From positions 62,001 to 126,000 of the forward strand of contig LATX02000225.1 in NCBI GenBank assembly GCA_001466705.2: a stretch of 64,000 nt of DNA. Direction: 5' to 3'. The stretch's first letter is position 1, and every line of letters starts with the position of its first letter. Below, piece after piece: positions 24,675-35,879 of the stretch. The translations under genes and the position numbers were made by a program. The notes beneath the pieces were generated by a model. The model saw only the letters and a program-made list of their open reading frames with translations. It did no database searches and was not told where the DNA came from. The DNA is from Moniliophthora roreri (lineage: Eukaryota; Basidiomycota; Agaricomycetes; Agaricales; Marasmiaceae).

Positions 24675-25450
24675 ATGAACAAAGTCGCTGTTTCGCCTAC
24701 CCTGGAAATCAGGCTTTTTCTCCCCATTTGCATCGCTATGGTTCTGCTTGCATCCGGGATCGCATTATTCAGGTGGCGCTTCCCTTGCAGAACCGTAGAA
24801 GTCCTTGAACAAGAAAGCAAATCTATCCACACTCTCATTACAAGCGCCTGGGAAGAGGACCTCGGCGACTTAGAGAGCCGGTTTAAGCAAACCTGGCGAA
24901 AGTAATGATATGAGTTCTCATCTTCTTTCCAAGTAGCTCACGCACCTTGATGCAGATACCGCGATGAGATCGAAATCATTACGCTGAAAGGTATCGGAAA
25001 ACCGGATTCGCGTGTTCAGCCCATCGCTTCGATCATTTTTTACTGGCGCCAATTGCGCGACATTGATGCGTGTTATTCTGCGTTAAGGCTGTTATTGGCC
25101 TCAGTCACGGTGAGCACAAGTCACGGATATGTCCACAGTACCATCTAATTGACTTTGACGCGCCAGTTGAAGATTGAAACGGAAAAGAAAAAACGTCGGT
25201 ACTTGTCACTTGCGGAATCATATTCATCGGGAGCCCTCCCGCCAAATATGGAGGACAGAGGGAGGATCATTCGTAGTACAGGGGAAAGTCGCTCATAAGC
25301 TTCAAAGGGTTATTCCGCGAGTATTCTGATTTCTCCCGCAATATTCTGTACTTTATATTTCTACTGCATATTAGTGTACTGTATGTTTTCTACACTCATC
25401 ATCTTGATATTCGAAACGGTCAATCAAGTAACGGGTACCTCGGCTACAAG
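24300..25450 (+). repeat. Segmental duplication, right copy (carries copy 8)
   Basis: Partner of 21300-22400; it contains the extra roughly 96 bp at 24482-24577 in the promoter region. Edges are approximate. Confidence 0.75.
24675..25298 (+). CDS. WRFP-family small membrane protein, copy 8
   Basis: Exons are 24675-24901, 24956-25109 and 25167-25298; phases agree, 170 aa. The first exon differs from copy 7 at only a few residues (LEIRL for LEIRS, LGDLES for LGESES). Exon 2 has YRDEIEIITLKGIGKPDSR and YWRQLRDIDACYSALRLL. Exon 3 begins LKIETEKKKRRYLSLAESYS and runs on past the point where copy 7 stops, adding a basic tail (DRGRIIRSTGESRS). The extra roughly 96 bp in its promoter may change expression relative to copy 7. 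It is the last member of the array in the window. Confidence 0.7.
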
Positions 25451-27545
25451 CCCAGGGCCTTGGATGGTATGCAACGTTCAGCATTCATTCCAAATACAAA
25501 ACATTATGTGACACCGAACATCCATCCTGCCACAGGAGAGGTTGTCTATAGCACCCTGCTATTCCGGCGGCGCTTGGGTATATCGGTCGCTTCCAGGTGA
25601 AAACGAGTTCACAGGCGCTTCGGCGCTCTCTATTGCATAATCCGTGGCATCTCGCATTCACTGCCCTCTGCTTCAAGAGTGTTGTCATCTTCATTTAAGA
25701 CATAATTTCCTGTTCTCGGCAAGTCCAGGGTTAACATGGTCGGTCATTCTTCAGAATCTGCATGTACCATGTAATTAGCACGGGGAAATCCCGACTCAGG
25801 CTAGATTGGCGACCAGCAATATTTAAATGAAGTTAACATTGCTCAGGGCAGAGAAACCTGGTATGGCAATGTACCTTAGCGAGATCACCATTCGAAAACC
25901 CAACTCTCCCGCCACAGAACGCCCAAGCGTACGAATAAGACTAGCCAGTGTTCAGTACTACGTTCACTTCGACATGAGACAACAATGTGATCTCTGGCGC
26001 TGGTGCGTATCTGGTATAAGAGCCACCTCCACTGCTGCTGATAGCACACACAGTACTACCAGAGCTGAACACTCGCCTCACCTATCTGACCCTGTAGCCC
26101 CCAATACCGCAGTGAATGAAGAATGTGAATGAACAATTCATCTTGAGGGGAGACACGAAGACGTCATCCATCATATTGTTCTGATACGGATTCGCCATTT
26201 AATTCGTCTCGACGAAGGACCAGGAATAACTCGTTACTGACAAAATCTATGCCTGACAGACGAAATTGATCTGTCCAACCGCTGATCAACAGGTTGCGCA
26301 CGCGGAGTCAGACAGTAGCAGCTGCAGTACCAACAGAACGCAACAGTCCAGATGGTTGTTTGCCGAAACATCCCCATCTCCCGCAACGGCACCCAACAAA
26401 GTCGAAACACCACTATGAGTATGAGACGATACATGTGCACGGGAACCCCGTGAGCGTCCCGTATTCTTATTTGGATTCGTTCCTGGATTTGTACTCGTCT
26501 AGGTGATGCTCGATGAAGAAGCAGGAGTTAACATCCGCTGCAAATGAGCAAGACTGAGCTGCTCAGCTGATGTTGATATGGAAGGGGATTGATGAACCCG
26601 ACGTCAGCGAGCTCCAGGTACAGAGCAATACCCTCCCGATTGATGTGGGTTTGTGGTAGGTATGACAAGGCACTATCGGCGCTGGTTGTTGACAAAGAGA
26701 AGCGCCCGTAGCTGCTAGCTGTTGATACGGACGAATACTGACACTCTAGCTGGTTATTGATAGGATGCAAAGCCTCCTACAGCCCACTGAGTACACACAT
26801 ACCTGTACTCAGCGAAGTCGTACTCCCATTGCCCGTCACACCAGAATCAGGATACGGTAGACTCCCTGCAGCGGAAGCCGAATTCTGGGTAAGGCAGACT
26901 TCCTGCTGAGCTAGGTACGCCCTGGCCAATGACGCGATGACGATTGAGGTGTCTAATGGGTTGCTGGTAATGCATTGGTTGTTGTCACATCGGCTGCTGT
27001 CCATGCGCTTCTCATCCCATATCAACACCGAGTCTCCCATCCGTTTTCATCATCCAACGCCTCTAGCGCCAATCTGAATCTGCTACTCAGGTCCCTTCTT
27101 AATCCCCAGCACAAACCACCGTAGAATACGTCCATCGATACTGCACCCAAGCTGGATTGTTGGAGTCTGCGTAGGTGGCTTTTGAGTCATATATATGACG
27201 AGCGGGTTTATTGTTATTGCTGCCCGGTTGGTTCCGCCATGTTGGTTAGGTTTCGGGATGTACAGCGGGATACGTTTGATAATACCGTCGCTGCAGGGGC
27301 GGCTGGAGTCGATTGCCGCTAGGGTACGCTTGGGGTGACTCGGTTACTGACAATACGGGTGTGGTTGAGGTTCAGATTGTGGTCATACGGCGTAGCACCA
27401 TACGCCAGCTGAAGAGCGGGAAACGAAGTAGGAATGGACCCAACTTGGGGTGGGAACAGCACCGTACCGAGCAGTAACAAGTGGAGGCAAGGCACCTGGT
27501 TTAGGATCCGGACCACGGGAAGGCATCTGACCGGCATGCTCGTCG
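25299..27545. other. Unassigned region after the array
   Basis: Frames on both strands, none recognised. The best minus-strand candidate has a segment from about 27040 to 26817 (containing PLDTSIVIASLARAYLAQQE) ending in a GTATGTG donor. It may join after an intron to 26731-26540 (SSYGRFSLSTTSADSALSYL). I found no supporting start or end. On the plus strand, 26294-26506 (RTRSQTVAAAVPTERNSPDG) is open but has no ATG. Real exons are possible; I cannot choose a strand. Confidence 0.25.
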
Positions 27546-27559
27546 GTCAACTGGAAGGA

Positions 27560-28790
27560 GAGAGGTATGAAGGACAACCCATCCTTGTCATTCGGGCGAG
27601 GCTGTCATAGCTGCCGCATATGCTCGTGATATTCAAGCCTCGAGATAAGACGAGCTTCCCGAAGACGCCAATCGCACCATGCTCGTTGTTAGAGCCTTGA
27701 CAACCAAATTGCCGCATTTCGCTCCCCAGGGCCTGACCTTGAACAAAACCTTCGAAAGTCTTGGAAGAAGTTTCCCGGACTCTTGCGACTCCCCAATGCA
27801 AAGACTTTCCATCACCGCTAGCGCCGTTTTCTCGTCTTGCCCTTCGCCCTCGCAGAGACAGAACTTCAGTTCGGCCAGAGTTGAAATGCCATGAAGCAAT
27901 TCGAGCATGGCACGGTCGGCCTGTCGTGTTCGAGATACAACGAGTAGCAGACAGCAAGACCGTTCGATCACTTCTTTCAATGACTGCCAGGAGAAGGAGT
28001 GACCACTCGGCATCTTAGAACCACATCAAAGGCCGAGATCAGTAAGGGATGACACCTCAAGGGAGTCAAAAAACAGAGACATCCTTCCGAATGGCGTTGA
28101 TGAGCTGCAGGTCACACTCCTGACCTGAGGCTGTCTTTGTGGGTTCCAAAGGTTTACCTCGAACGACTCTAGGTTGGACGCCAACTCCAGCAACTCTAGA
28201 AGTCGCCTCGTGGTCATCAAATAATGAATCTCGCATGTTGTGAGCTGAGCTTAGGGAACCATATCTTCGTGTAGGACATTGTCGGTTTTGACGTACTTGA
28301 GATTTGGTGCACTATGAATGGCATCCCAGAACCAACGTGAAGTGTCATCCGGTTGCTCCTGGTCAACACGTCCCACTGCCGATGCGGAATGAGCGTAGGA
28401 TCGGAAAGTAACGCTTGGCGAATTCTCGGGGATGGCTTCTCAGTCCTCTGCGAGGTCAAGCTTGAGATTTGTGCATCTCGATGCTCGTGACAAAAGAGCA
28501 ACGACGACAGCCTTCTCATGAGGGGTAAATTTGTCCTTCAGCGCCAACTGAGGACCGTTTTCCTGGCCAGTAAGGCAAACATCCGCAATCTCGATTTGCA
28601 ATGGGACGCCTTTCGAATTTTGAAGGAAGAGGTCGAGAAGTGGGCAGATGTTATGATTCAATCCGTGTATGTTCCCGGAGATGGAAGGCCAAGGACGTGG
28701 AAGGCCGACTATGATAATTTGCCAATGTGAGGAGACATGAGAAATGACCAAAGGTCGTGCTTCAATCTCCTTCCGAATTACGTCCTCGTA
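27560..28790 (-). pseudogene. F-box/LRR-like protein pseudogene
   Basis: In one minus-strand frame the text follows the agaricomycete F-box protein pattern. SHVSSHWQIIIVGLPRPWPS is the line after the F-box, then LDLFLQNSKGVPLQIEI, WDAIHSAPNLKYVKTDN and LPRLSKVLFKV follow in order. The frame is interrupted by three stops: a TGA after LDLAED near 28440, a TAA after HEDMVP near 28252, and a TGA after TDLGL near 28027. There is no frameshift between them. The F-box itself would lie upstream of 28790 and is not recognisable. These proteins normally act as substrate adaptors of SCF ubiquitin ligases; this copy should be inactive. Confidence 0.6.
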
Positions 28791-28959
28791 GTGTATCGTA
28801 GTGTGGCTTTGTCATCTGGTCTTGCTCGAAGGTCATATTGGAGCTGAGGGTGGTCAATATGGGTTTTCGAAAACTGGGAAAGTCTTTCAGAGATGAAGAT
28901 ACCGAATGTGTAGTGTACGACTCACTATCGTCATGCCCTCACTTATAATTCCTCGAGAT

Positions 28960-29885
28960 TTAGTCATGGTGTGACAGTCTCGTTAACGCTGTTGAACGAA
29001 ATGATCAACCCCAGAACACGAGCTGCTCTCGACCAAAAACGTACCCCAGTTCTCGCACTTCTTAGACCCAACGTTCCCACCAAGTATACCATCTTCACCA
29101 CGTTCACTGCCTGCCCAAAGATTCCTGCTCCTTGCTCTGCCTCACAAGCAGATTCGAGTACCAGCGGTTTGGTGTTGATTTCTGACTTCAACAGGTACGG
29201 ATAGTAGACGGCGAGAAGGTTCCAGGAGAGGTCAGCTCGACCTTTCGTGACGACAGCCTTGAATGAAACGAGCAAGAAACGAGGTCAATATAGTTCAACG
29301 CGGAGGAATTTATGAAAAGATACCTTAATAACACCGAACCTGCCCACTCAGGAGATTCAAAAACCTGCAGCGCCGGCAGTATCTGCGCCGGACCAGCAGC
29401 AAGTAGACTCTGAACCCGAACCATAAAAGCACATCCAAACTTGCTTTCGTCGGTTAATGGAGCAACGACCAAGACCTCTAGTGAGCAAGTCCCAGAACAA
29501 CCACAGTATACCCTTCCAACAACTCTAACATCGCAAGTAGCCCCGCTGCTGGTACCCGTGCCCAATTGGCACAACCACGAGATCCATAACCGGGCCCTAG
29601 TCTCGACAAACATGACCAGCCGCACCAGAGTTGCGAAGTCCAGCTGATCCCTCGAGTAAGGTAGAACCAAATGAATTGATGGAGCGCGTCGGCAATGTGG
29701 AGACTGTGAACAGCAGCAGCACGTTTGTTGAACCGGGTGCGGTCGTCTGCTGTGCCGGTTACTGCTGCCGTCGAGATTCGGGCGATGCCGTTATGGTTAC
29801 CTACTAAATTGACGAAACTAGTGGTACCTGAGGCTGTTTGAGCTGGGCGCACACGCCTTAAATGCCCAACTAGCCGCGACAAACT
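28960..29885 (-). other. Possible decayed spliced gene, unknown family
   Basis: Minus-strand pieces look protein-like. One is from 29882 (VGHLRRVRPAQTASGTTSFV and GIARISTAAVTGTADDRTRF). Another is at 29440-29340 (KFGCAFMVRVQSLLAAGPAQ). The last is after a 55-nt intron with GTATCT and a CAAG acceptor near 29260 (VVTKGRADLSWNLLAVYYPY, LLKSEINTKPLVLESACEAE). The pieces lie in different frames and no start or end is clear. The 29968-36108 element begins 80 bp upstream and may have cut the gene. Confidence 0.3.
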
Positions 29886-29967
29886 GTGGTGAAGCTTCGT
29901 AATCGATGACCGGGTGGGGGTTGAAGGAGGTTGTTTCCGGTGTTCGCAGACTAGGATAATTGTTCAG

Positions 29968-29994
29968 CATCAGCAAAATGGACACCTAAATATA
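29968..29994 (+). repeat. Left terminal inverted repeat of 6.1-kb element
   Basis: 27 bp; pairs with 36082-36108 (26 of 27 positions). Confidence 0.75.
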
Positions 29995-30302
29995 TTGGAA
30001 TAAAATGAGTGAAATACGTTATAATGGCCAAAATACATTATAATCATTACGGCGTATTTTAATGTAATATAATTAGCACACACAGTGCATTATACTCTTT
30101 TGCTAAAAGACTTATCTCCAAAACATTTTATTTTATCCACACCAGCTTATTATTTATTGATTAAAAATCAGTTTCATTATAAAAATAAATAGGTGTATCT
30201 AATAATAAAGCCTTGTTACATTGTTATGTTGCATGGGTTTTTATATGCTGTTGCACTAAGAACTTTACTTATATTTGAAATTGTGTTATAATGTGCATGT
30301 AC

Positions 30303-30360
30303 NCATTATAATGTATTTCGGCCATTATAATGTATTTCGGCCATTATAATGTATTTCGCC
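30303..30360 (+). repeat. Left subterminal repeats (CATTATAATGTATTTCG)
   Basis: Three near-identical 19-bp units, CATTATAATGTATTTCGGC. Related ATTATAATG words occur at 30018-30075 and in the right subterminal block. Such clustered motifs near element ends are typical transposase-binding arrays; that role is inferred. Confidence 0.7.
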
Positions 30361-30427
30361 GTCAAGGATCCCAGTGACCCTGTCACCAGACCCGGCCACA
30401 TCACATTCAGACATATATAGAAACCAG

Positions 30428-31022
30428 TTAACACATTGAATAATCTTGATCATACTACAAACATGATTGTACATCCATCCTATACGTATTCTGCATTATT
30501 ACCAGTCCGGTATCCCTCTACAAGTAGCAATACAGCAAACTCTAAACACGAATACATAGCATAAGAGTCCAAACACAAGTACACAGCATAAGGGTCCAAA
30601 TACAAGTAGTATTATAGCAGAAGTCCAAAAACGAATAAGCCGAACGAAAAAGTCCATGACAATCCTATAAGCCGGGGATTAATCAGCTTGAATATCAAAC
30701 GAAGTAAAGTCAGAAAACTCGCTTTNTAACACATTGAATAATCTTGATCATACTACAAACATGATTGTACATCCATCCTATACGTATCCCGCATTATTAC
30801 CAGTCCGGTATCCCTCTACAAGTAGCAATACAGCAAACTCTAAACACGAATACGTAGCATAAGAGTCCAAACACAAGTACGCAGCATAAGGGTCCAAATA
30901 CAAGTAGTATTATAGCAGAAGTCCAAAAACGAATAAGCCGAACGAAAAAGTCCATGACAATCCTATAAGCCGGGGATTAATCAGCTTGAATATCAAACGA
31001 AGTAAAGTCAGAAAACTCGCTT
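30428..31022 (+). repeat. 295-bp direct duplication around a single N
   Basis: 30428-30725 and 30727-31022 are almost identical, separated only by the N at 30726. This is the pattern of two overlapping contig ends joined without merging, so it is probably an assembly artefact and not a biological repeat. Confidence 0.8.
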
Positions 31023-31025
31023 TAG

Positions 31026-32198
31026 TTATTCTTCGTCATCTGGAGAATTGTAGACTTCCCACTGTGGCGTTGGTAAGTATCCACCCTCCTCATCATCGTC
31101 TCCACCCTCGTCGTCGTCTTCTCCACCCTCGTCGTCGTCTTCTCCACCCTCGTCGTCGTCTTCTCCACCCTCGTCGTCGTCTTCTCCACCCTCGTCGTCG
31201 TCTTCTCCACCCTCGTCGTCGTCTTCTCCACCCTCGTCGTCGTCTTCTCCACCCTCGTCGTCGTCTTCTCCACCCTCGTCGTCGTCTTCTCCACCCTCGT
31301 CGTCGTCTTCTCCACCCTCGTCGTCGTCTTCTCCACCCTCGTCGTCGTCTTCTCCACCCTCGTCGTCGTCTTCTCCACCCTCGTCGTCGTCTTCTCCACC
31401 CTCGTCGTCGTCTTCTCCACCCTCGTCGTCGTCTTCTCCACCCTCGTCGTCGTNGCAATTAAACTCTTGTAGTTTGCAAGCATTCGATCTTCTTCCGGTT
31501 TGCTTCTGAAGGGCAATTAGACAATCTGAACGAGTCAAAAAAATGAACGTACAATTGCGTTGTTCCAATGTCCAAACCGTCGACGTCCGGCAAATGTTTC
31601 CTAAACCTTTTGCTTTTGACCATTACCCAGGAGACGAGATAAGTGATTGACATGAACATGTCGATCGCTCGAACGTAATACTTTGACGCTCGCATGAGAC
31701 CTGGGGCACCGGTAGACAGACTTTTAAGCTCTTCGCTGAAAATGAATTAGACACTGATCGATAAATAAGATATGAGAAAACGCACTCTTCAATACCCTTT
31801 TGAATTCCTCTACTGATAACGGCTTCGAGGGCACTGGTAACCAGTGAAATGCGCTTCCCTGTTCCCTTACTCTGGGGCACTTCTTCCTCTTCCTCATCGT
31901 CTTCGTCCTCATCGTCATCGTCTTCTTCATCCTGACACGCTTCAGGTTCACGTGGGGCTCGAACTGGGGTTTTGGGTGGGAGTTTACTGCCCTTGTCTAC
32001 TCGTTGCCTCTTTGGAGGTCGCCTCTCGTCATCACGAGATGTTGGACGCGTCCCAGTTCCATTTGTCGCGTTCACGTTTGACTTGTTGATTTGACGCGTA
32101 GGGGCAGTCGTGCCGATCCTTGAATGCTGAGAAGATTTGAGTGTCGTAGAATTAGAGTTAGGAGCTTGGGCCCTCCTATATACTGAGTTGGGACCCAT
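31026..32198 (-). CDS. Element protein 1: acidic, repeat-tailed nuclear-type protein
   Basis: Exons are 32198-31786 and 31735 to about 31570, then a third reaching the stop at 31026; the N at 31454 breaks the last one. The protein starts MGPNSVYRRAQAPNS, has a basic patch (RRPPKRQRVDKGSK, a likely nuclear signal) and an acidic run. ISLVTSALEAVISRGIQKGI and YVRAIDMFMSITYLVSWVMV follow. The end is about 17 copies of a 7-residue DDEGGED unit, closed by YLPTPQWEVYNSPDDEE. I know no function for it; proteins of this look accompany transposons in agaricomycetes. The exact frame across the N is unknown. Confidence 0.5.
31102..31453 (+). repeat. 21-bp minisatellite, about 17 units
   Basis: Perfect or near-perfect tandem units of CTCCACCCTCGTCGTCGTCTT, coding for DDEGGED on the minus strand. 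The run meets the N at 31454, so the true copy number is unknown. Confidence 0.95.
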
Positions 32199-32641
32199 TG
32201 GGAAGATGATGGTGGTAAGGAAGAAAGAAAGAAGCGTAACGTGTGACACCGGGATGGCTTCTTGGGGCCCCACAAGTTGCGACAGCTGCAACACGTGCAA
32301 TCAACAATCGATGGGCTACCGAATAACACGTCCAAGTCGCGAAACGTGTGATAGCGTGTAAAGAGGTCTGGACCTGCCAAAAAAAAAATATTAAGTGCCT
32401 TGAGCGATAAGAGATCTGGATAAGGAAATTGGATCCCATCTAAATCCACCAAAAAGGTTCAACTCACCAGAAAGGAAATATTAGATGACTTGAGTGCTAA
32501 AGACTTCCGGTCCCAGAGGCCAGACACCCACAAGGGGTGGTTACCAGGCAATGTGGGTATGTATTGTCCATGGGTATCAAGAAATACAATGTGTGCTATT
32601 GCTACATCTCAAGAAAGTCCCAAGAAATTGATAAAAGTACA

Positions 32642-33656
32642 TTAACGGCGGCGATTGTTACTATTAGAGCGATCTTTATAGTACTGTCCTAATGCATCTC
32701 TAATCTCTGTACCGACATACAGAACACAAGCATCCGTAGGCAAGAACTTGCATTTGACATTAAAGTCTATGGTACGTCCCTTAATGTCGGCCTCAAACCC
32801 ATGCAGATATNGGATCCACTGTGTTTGAGACAGGGTACACCGGTGACACCTCAACGTTATCCGGTAGCGGGTGCTGCTTCTTGTAATGCTCGATAATAGC
32901 AGTCTTATCCCTGTCACAGATAACGAGACAAATGTTCTTGGGCTTGTTGTTGAAGCGTTTGCCCAAAATTTCACCTTTGATTTTGGCTTTGAACCATAAA
33001 TCATGGGTGTTCTCTGCCTCGTATAGCCAGCATTGACTCGGGTGGAGACTTTGAGTCTGCCATGTAGGTGTTGAAGGCATTGGATGATGACGATTAGAAT
33101 CATCAGCCGATACTGTCCACGCCGGATCTGGAGTTGAAGAGCGAGATTGAGCAGATGAAGGACGATGTGAGCGAAGTGGAGGTGTTGTGCTGCGAACAGG
33201 CAGGGGAAGTTTGGCCACCTTTACATGGAAGGTCATGGGGTGGATGTAATTGTGCTTAGGATGGAATGTGGGATTCAACGGTTGTTCAACCAGGTGGAGA
33301 GGTAGTTCCCAGCTGTAGTAGTGAGTCAGTATTAGATAAAGAATGAGAAGGCAGAGACTTACTGCTCGTCAACGAGGTCTTCATAGTCATACATTTGGTG
33401 TTGACCCTGCCTGCCTATAACCTCAGACTTGATGGTGATCTGCAATCCACTCTTGGTCTTCTGGCGTATGTGGACATCGTACACCCAAGCAACATCCCCC
33501 TTGTTATGATGTCCTTTGGCATATATAAGGACATGTCTATCCTTCCAAGGAATAGTGCCTGTTCGAGCCTTTTTGATCTTGGCTGAAGCTTCTACGTGGT
33601 CCATGACGAACACCTGCTGTGGGAGTCGCCGTAGGGCAAGCTTTTCGTTCCATTCA
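32642..33656 (-). CDS. Element protein 2, partial, unknown function
   Basis: Exon A runs from the N at 33657 down to 33363 (open at its 5' end; includes VFVMDHVEASAKIKKARTGT and KGDVAWVYDVHIRQKTKSGL). A GTAAGT intron follows to 33313, then exon B from 33312 (WELPLHLVEQPLNPTFHPKH and MTFHVKVAKLPLPVRS). The reading frame changes at the N at 32812, after which YLHGFEADIKGRTIDFNVKC continues to a stop at 32642. The frame change at the N is most simply missing bases, not mutation. I do not recognise a catalytic motif. A role in the element is inferred only from location. Confidence 0.45.
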
Positions 33657-33658
33657 NA

Positions 33659-34501
33659 CGTTATCCTTCAGTCGAAGTACCCTCCGACGGTGAATCACAC
33701 ATAAGCGAGAATGAGGTTGCTGTTGGTCCCTTCCAGAACAGCACGATATTCCGCTTAATGGACTGGGCGTTGAACGTCTGTAGAGTCGCGAAAGGAGCAG
33801 GTGCCAAGATCATTGATCGTTTGGTTCACGAAGTCATTCTTGCACCCGAATTCAATCGAGAACACCTCTTGGGATTCCGTTTCCGACAACAAGAGCAAAT
33901 AATGGATGCATATCGATCTGGAATTCCCGATATCGAGCTACCTCCTCCTGAGGAGGATGCATCTGAGGACGAAGTATCTCAGCATCCGTCTCAGGTGTCC
34001 ACAGAATCTGCAACACCATTATTACCATTTGTTGCCAGCGATGAATGGCACACCGGTCATGTCAATATTCCCGTGCCATGCGCTAGGTACAAGTGCAAAG
34101 AAGACGATGCGAAGATATTCAGGGTGAATGACATCTACTATCGAAATCCACTCGACGTGATTCAATGTGAATTTGCCGATACTACGTTCTACTCCTTTTT
34201 TATGACTGTTAGCGTTTCCATACTCAATTTTAATTCCTAGATTTGTCGACTGTGACATGTTCATGAGGTACCGAGGTGGAGGGATCGGTCATTCTACCAG
34301 GGATGCCACGCGTTTCATGGAGGAAGATGCTCGTCACGGTGATAAGCCTTTGCCCAAGTATAATTCAGATACCGGAGAGTTGCTTTCGGATGATGAGGAA
34401 ATGGGTGACGATGGAAGCGAAGGTGATGGTAGTGAAGATGATGCTGATGAAATCCTGAGGATTATGATGACACTGATCCAGAATCGGACGACGCAGATTA
34501 A
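33659..34501 (+). pseudogene. Element protein 3: DRDMFMRY-type transposon protein
   Basis: The frame is open from the N at 33657, so the start is missing. It reads FQNSTIFRLMDWALNVCRVA, IDRLVHEVILAPEFNREHL and WHTGHVNIPVPCARYKCKED. After a likely intron with weak donor GTTCTA (34186-34239) comes FVDCDMFMRYRGGGIGHST. This last block is the VDRDMFMRY..GxGxGH signature common in transposon-linked agaricomycete proteins. A one-base loss at about 34451 shifts the acidic tail: the neighbouring frame reads NPEDYDDTDPESDDAD and ends at TAA 34499-34501. The original protein probably ended there; the present frame runs on with unrelated residues. Confidence 0.5.
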
Positions 34502-35249
34502 TACTCATGTGTATCGTATATGTTTAATAATATCGTGTATACTTGCCTTGATATTCACGTGTGGCATGATTGGTCCAAAATGACCTTAAACTATTAGGGA
34601 TTTGAATCTTGAACGGTGAGTTACAACTTCATAATTTATAATACACTCACTCAAATGCTGGCTAGCATTTGTGTGGTCTGAAATGACCCTAAACTATGTT
34701 TTTCCCATTGAGATGACTATTCCCGACAATAAGCGCCCATAAACGCTCACCTCTGCGGTCCCAAATGATTTTTTCGTTGTTATCAGATAATAAACGCCAA
34801 TAATATGGGCGCTTATTATCCGAAATAACTTTTTAGTCATTCCCGACGTTAAGCGCCCATAAGTGCCCACAAGCGCTCAAGAGCGATCAAGCAAATGAAA
34901 GTTATACGCCAGAACATACGCGATCACAAAATCGATCTACACGACATACCCCGATGACACCAAATTCGTGATCTACGCCCCAGAAAACCCCTAGACCGAA
35001 TTTTCTTTGCTTTGTGAACGCATTGAATGCGTCGTTGGGGGCTGCGTAGGTTCGTTTGGTATCATTTGTGGTACCTGAAAATGCGCCGCCCGCCCTTTGC
35101 CCGCCCTTTCCTTTACACCGCGACGACTCACCCGCTCTCCGCACTTGATCTCGTTCGATATCTGACGGATCTTCGAGATGTTCGCTATTTCAACGTCCTG
35201 GGTAAGTCCTTTCTCTTTTCTGAGCATTTTTCTTACTGATGGCTTGTAG

Positions 35250-35754
35250 ATGGTAACTGCCTCCATCAAACTCGAGGCTACGTTCTTCAAATCGTTCAGT
35301 TTGTTCGACAAACGCGGCGACATCTACGCTTTTCGTATCGTTGACGACGAAGACCCCCAATATCTATTCAAAGTTGGACGAACAAGCCGGCCACTGGAGG
35401 AGAGGATGATTGAATGGGATCGACAGTGCCCGAGCAAGGTACATATCTGGCACGAGGGTATACTAGTGGCTCATAGCCATCGCGTTGGTGAGTTTTTTTC
35501 GCATTTTCCATCTTCAACGCGCTAACTCGAACCCTAGAGCGTCTAGTTCATCTCGAACTGATGGCTCGTGGGTACGAAAGGGTCATTGAAATGTGCCCCG
35601 ACTGTAAGTTTTTCTTCTCCGCCTTCGATTCGCGTACTGATAGGTTTTAGGCGGGAAAAAACATCAAGAAATCTTTCGTCTCCCGAGCCCGGATGCTTGG
35701 GAGACGGTAATCAAGCCTTTGATTCACGAGGTGAACGGGAGGGTGGAGAGATAG
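35250..35754 (+). CDS. GIY-YIG superfamily (T5orf172/MUG113-like) protein
   Basis: Exons run 35250-35487, then two short ones after introns beginning GTGAGTTT and GTAAGTTT, ending at TAG 35752-35754. The start could lie upstream in an exon ending at 35201; ATG 35250 is the first in the clear frame. Motifs in order are GDIYAFRI, YLFKVGRTSRPLEERMIEW (the YIG-strand and Arg of the family), HRVERLVHLELMARGYER (conserved His and Glu) and CPDCGKKHQEIF (a possible zinc pair). T5orf172/DUF1766 domains belong to the GIY-YIG nuclease fold. Nuclease activity is inferred. Lying 330 bp inside the right terminal repeat, it is part of the element and could cut DNA or act as cargo. Confidence 0.7.
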
Positions 35755-35879
35755 ATGTAGTTTATCGTACATTCTTGTTGCTATCTTGTCACTTTGTATG
35801 CTTTTTCGTTATCGAATTGCTTGACCTGCTAATTGACTTTCTTAAATTGTATTCGATTATCATATCCTGGCCTCATTAG

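Noticed and set aside
2174..25298. Homeodomain mating-type locus (repeated divergent gene pairs)
   Set aside because: The plus-strand family is a membrane protein and no WFxNxR homeodomain motif or usual flanking gene is present.
30986..31462. Arg-rich and Thr-Arg-Val repeat proteins in other frames of the 21-bp minisatellite
   Set aside because: They are alternative readings of the same repeat; only the acidic frame continues into sensible flanking text.
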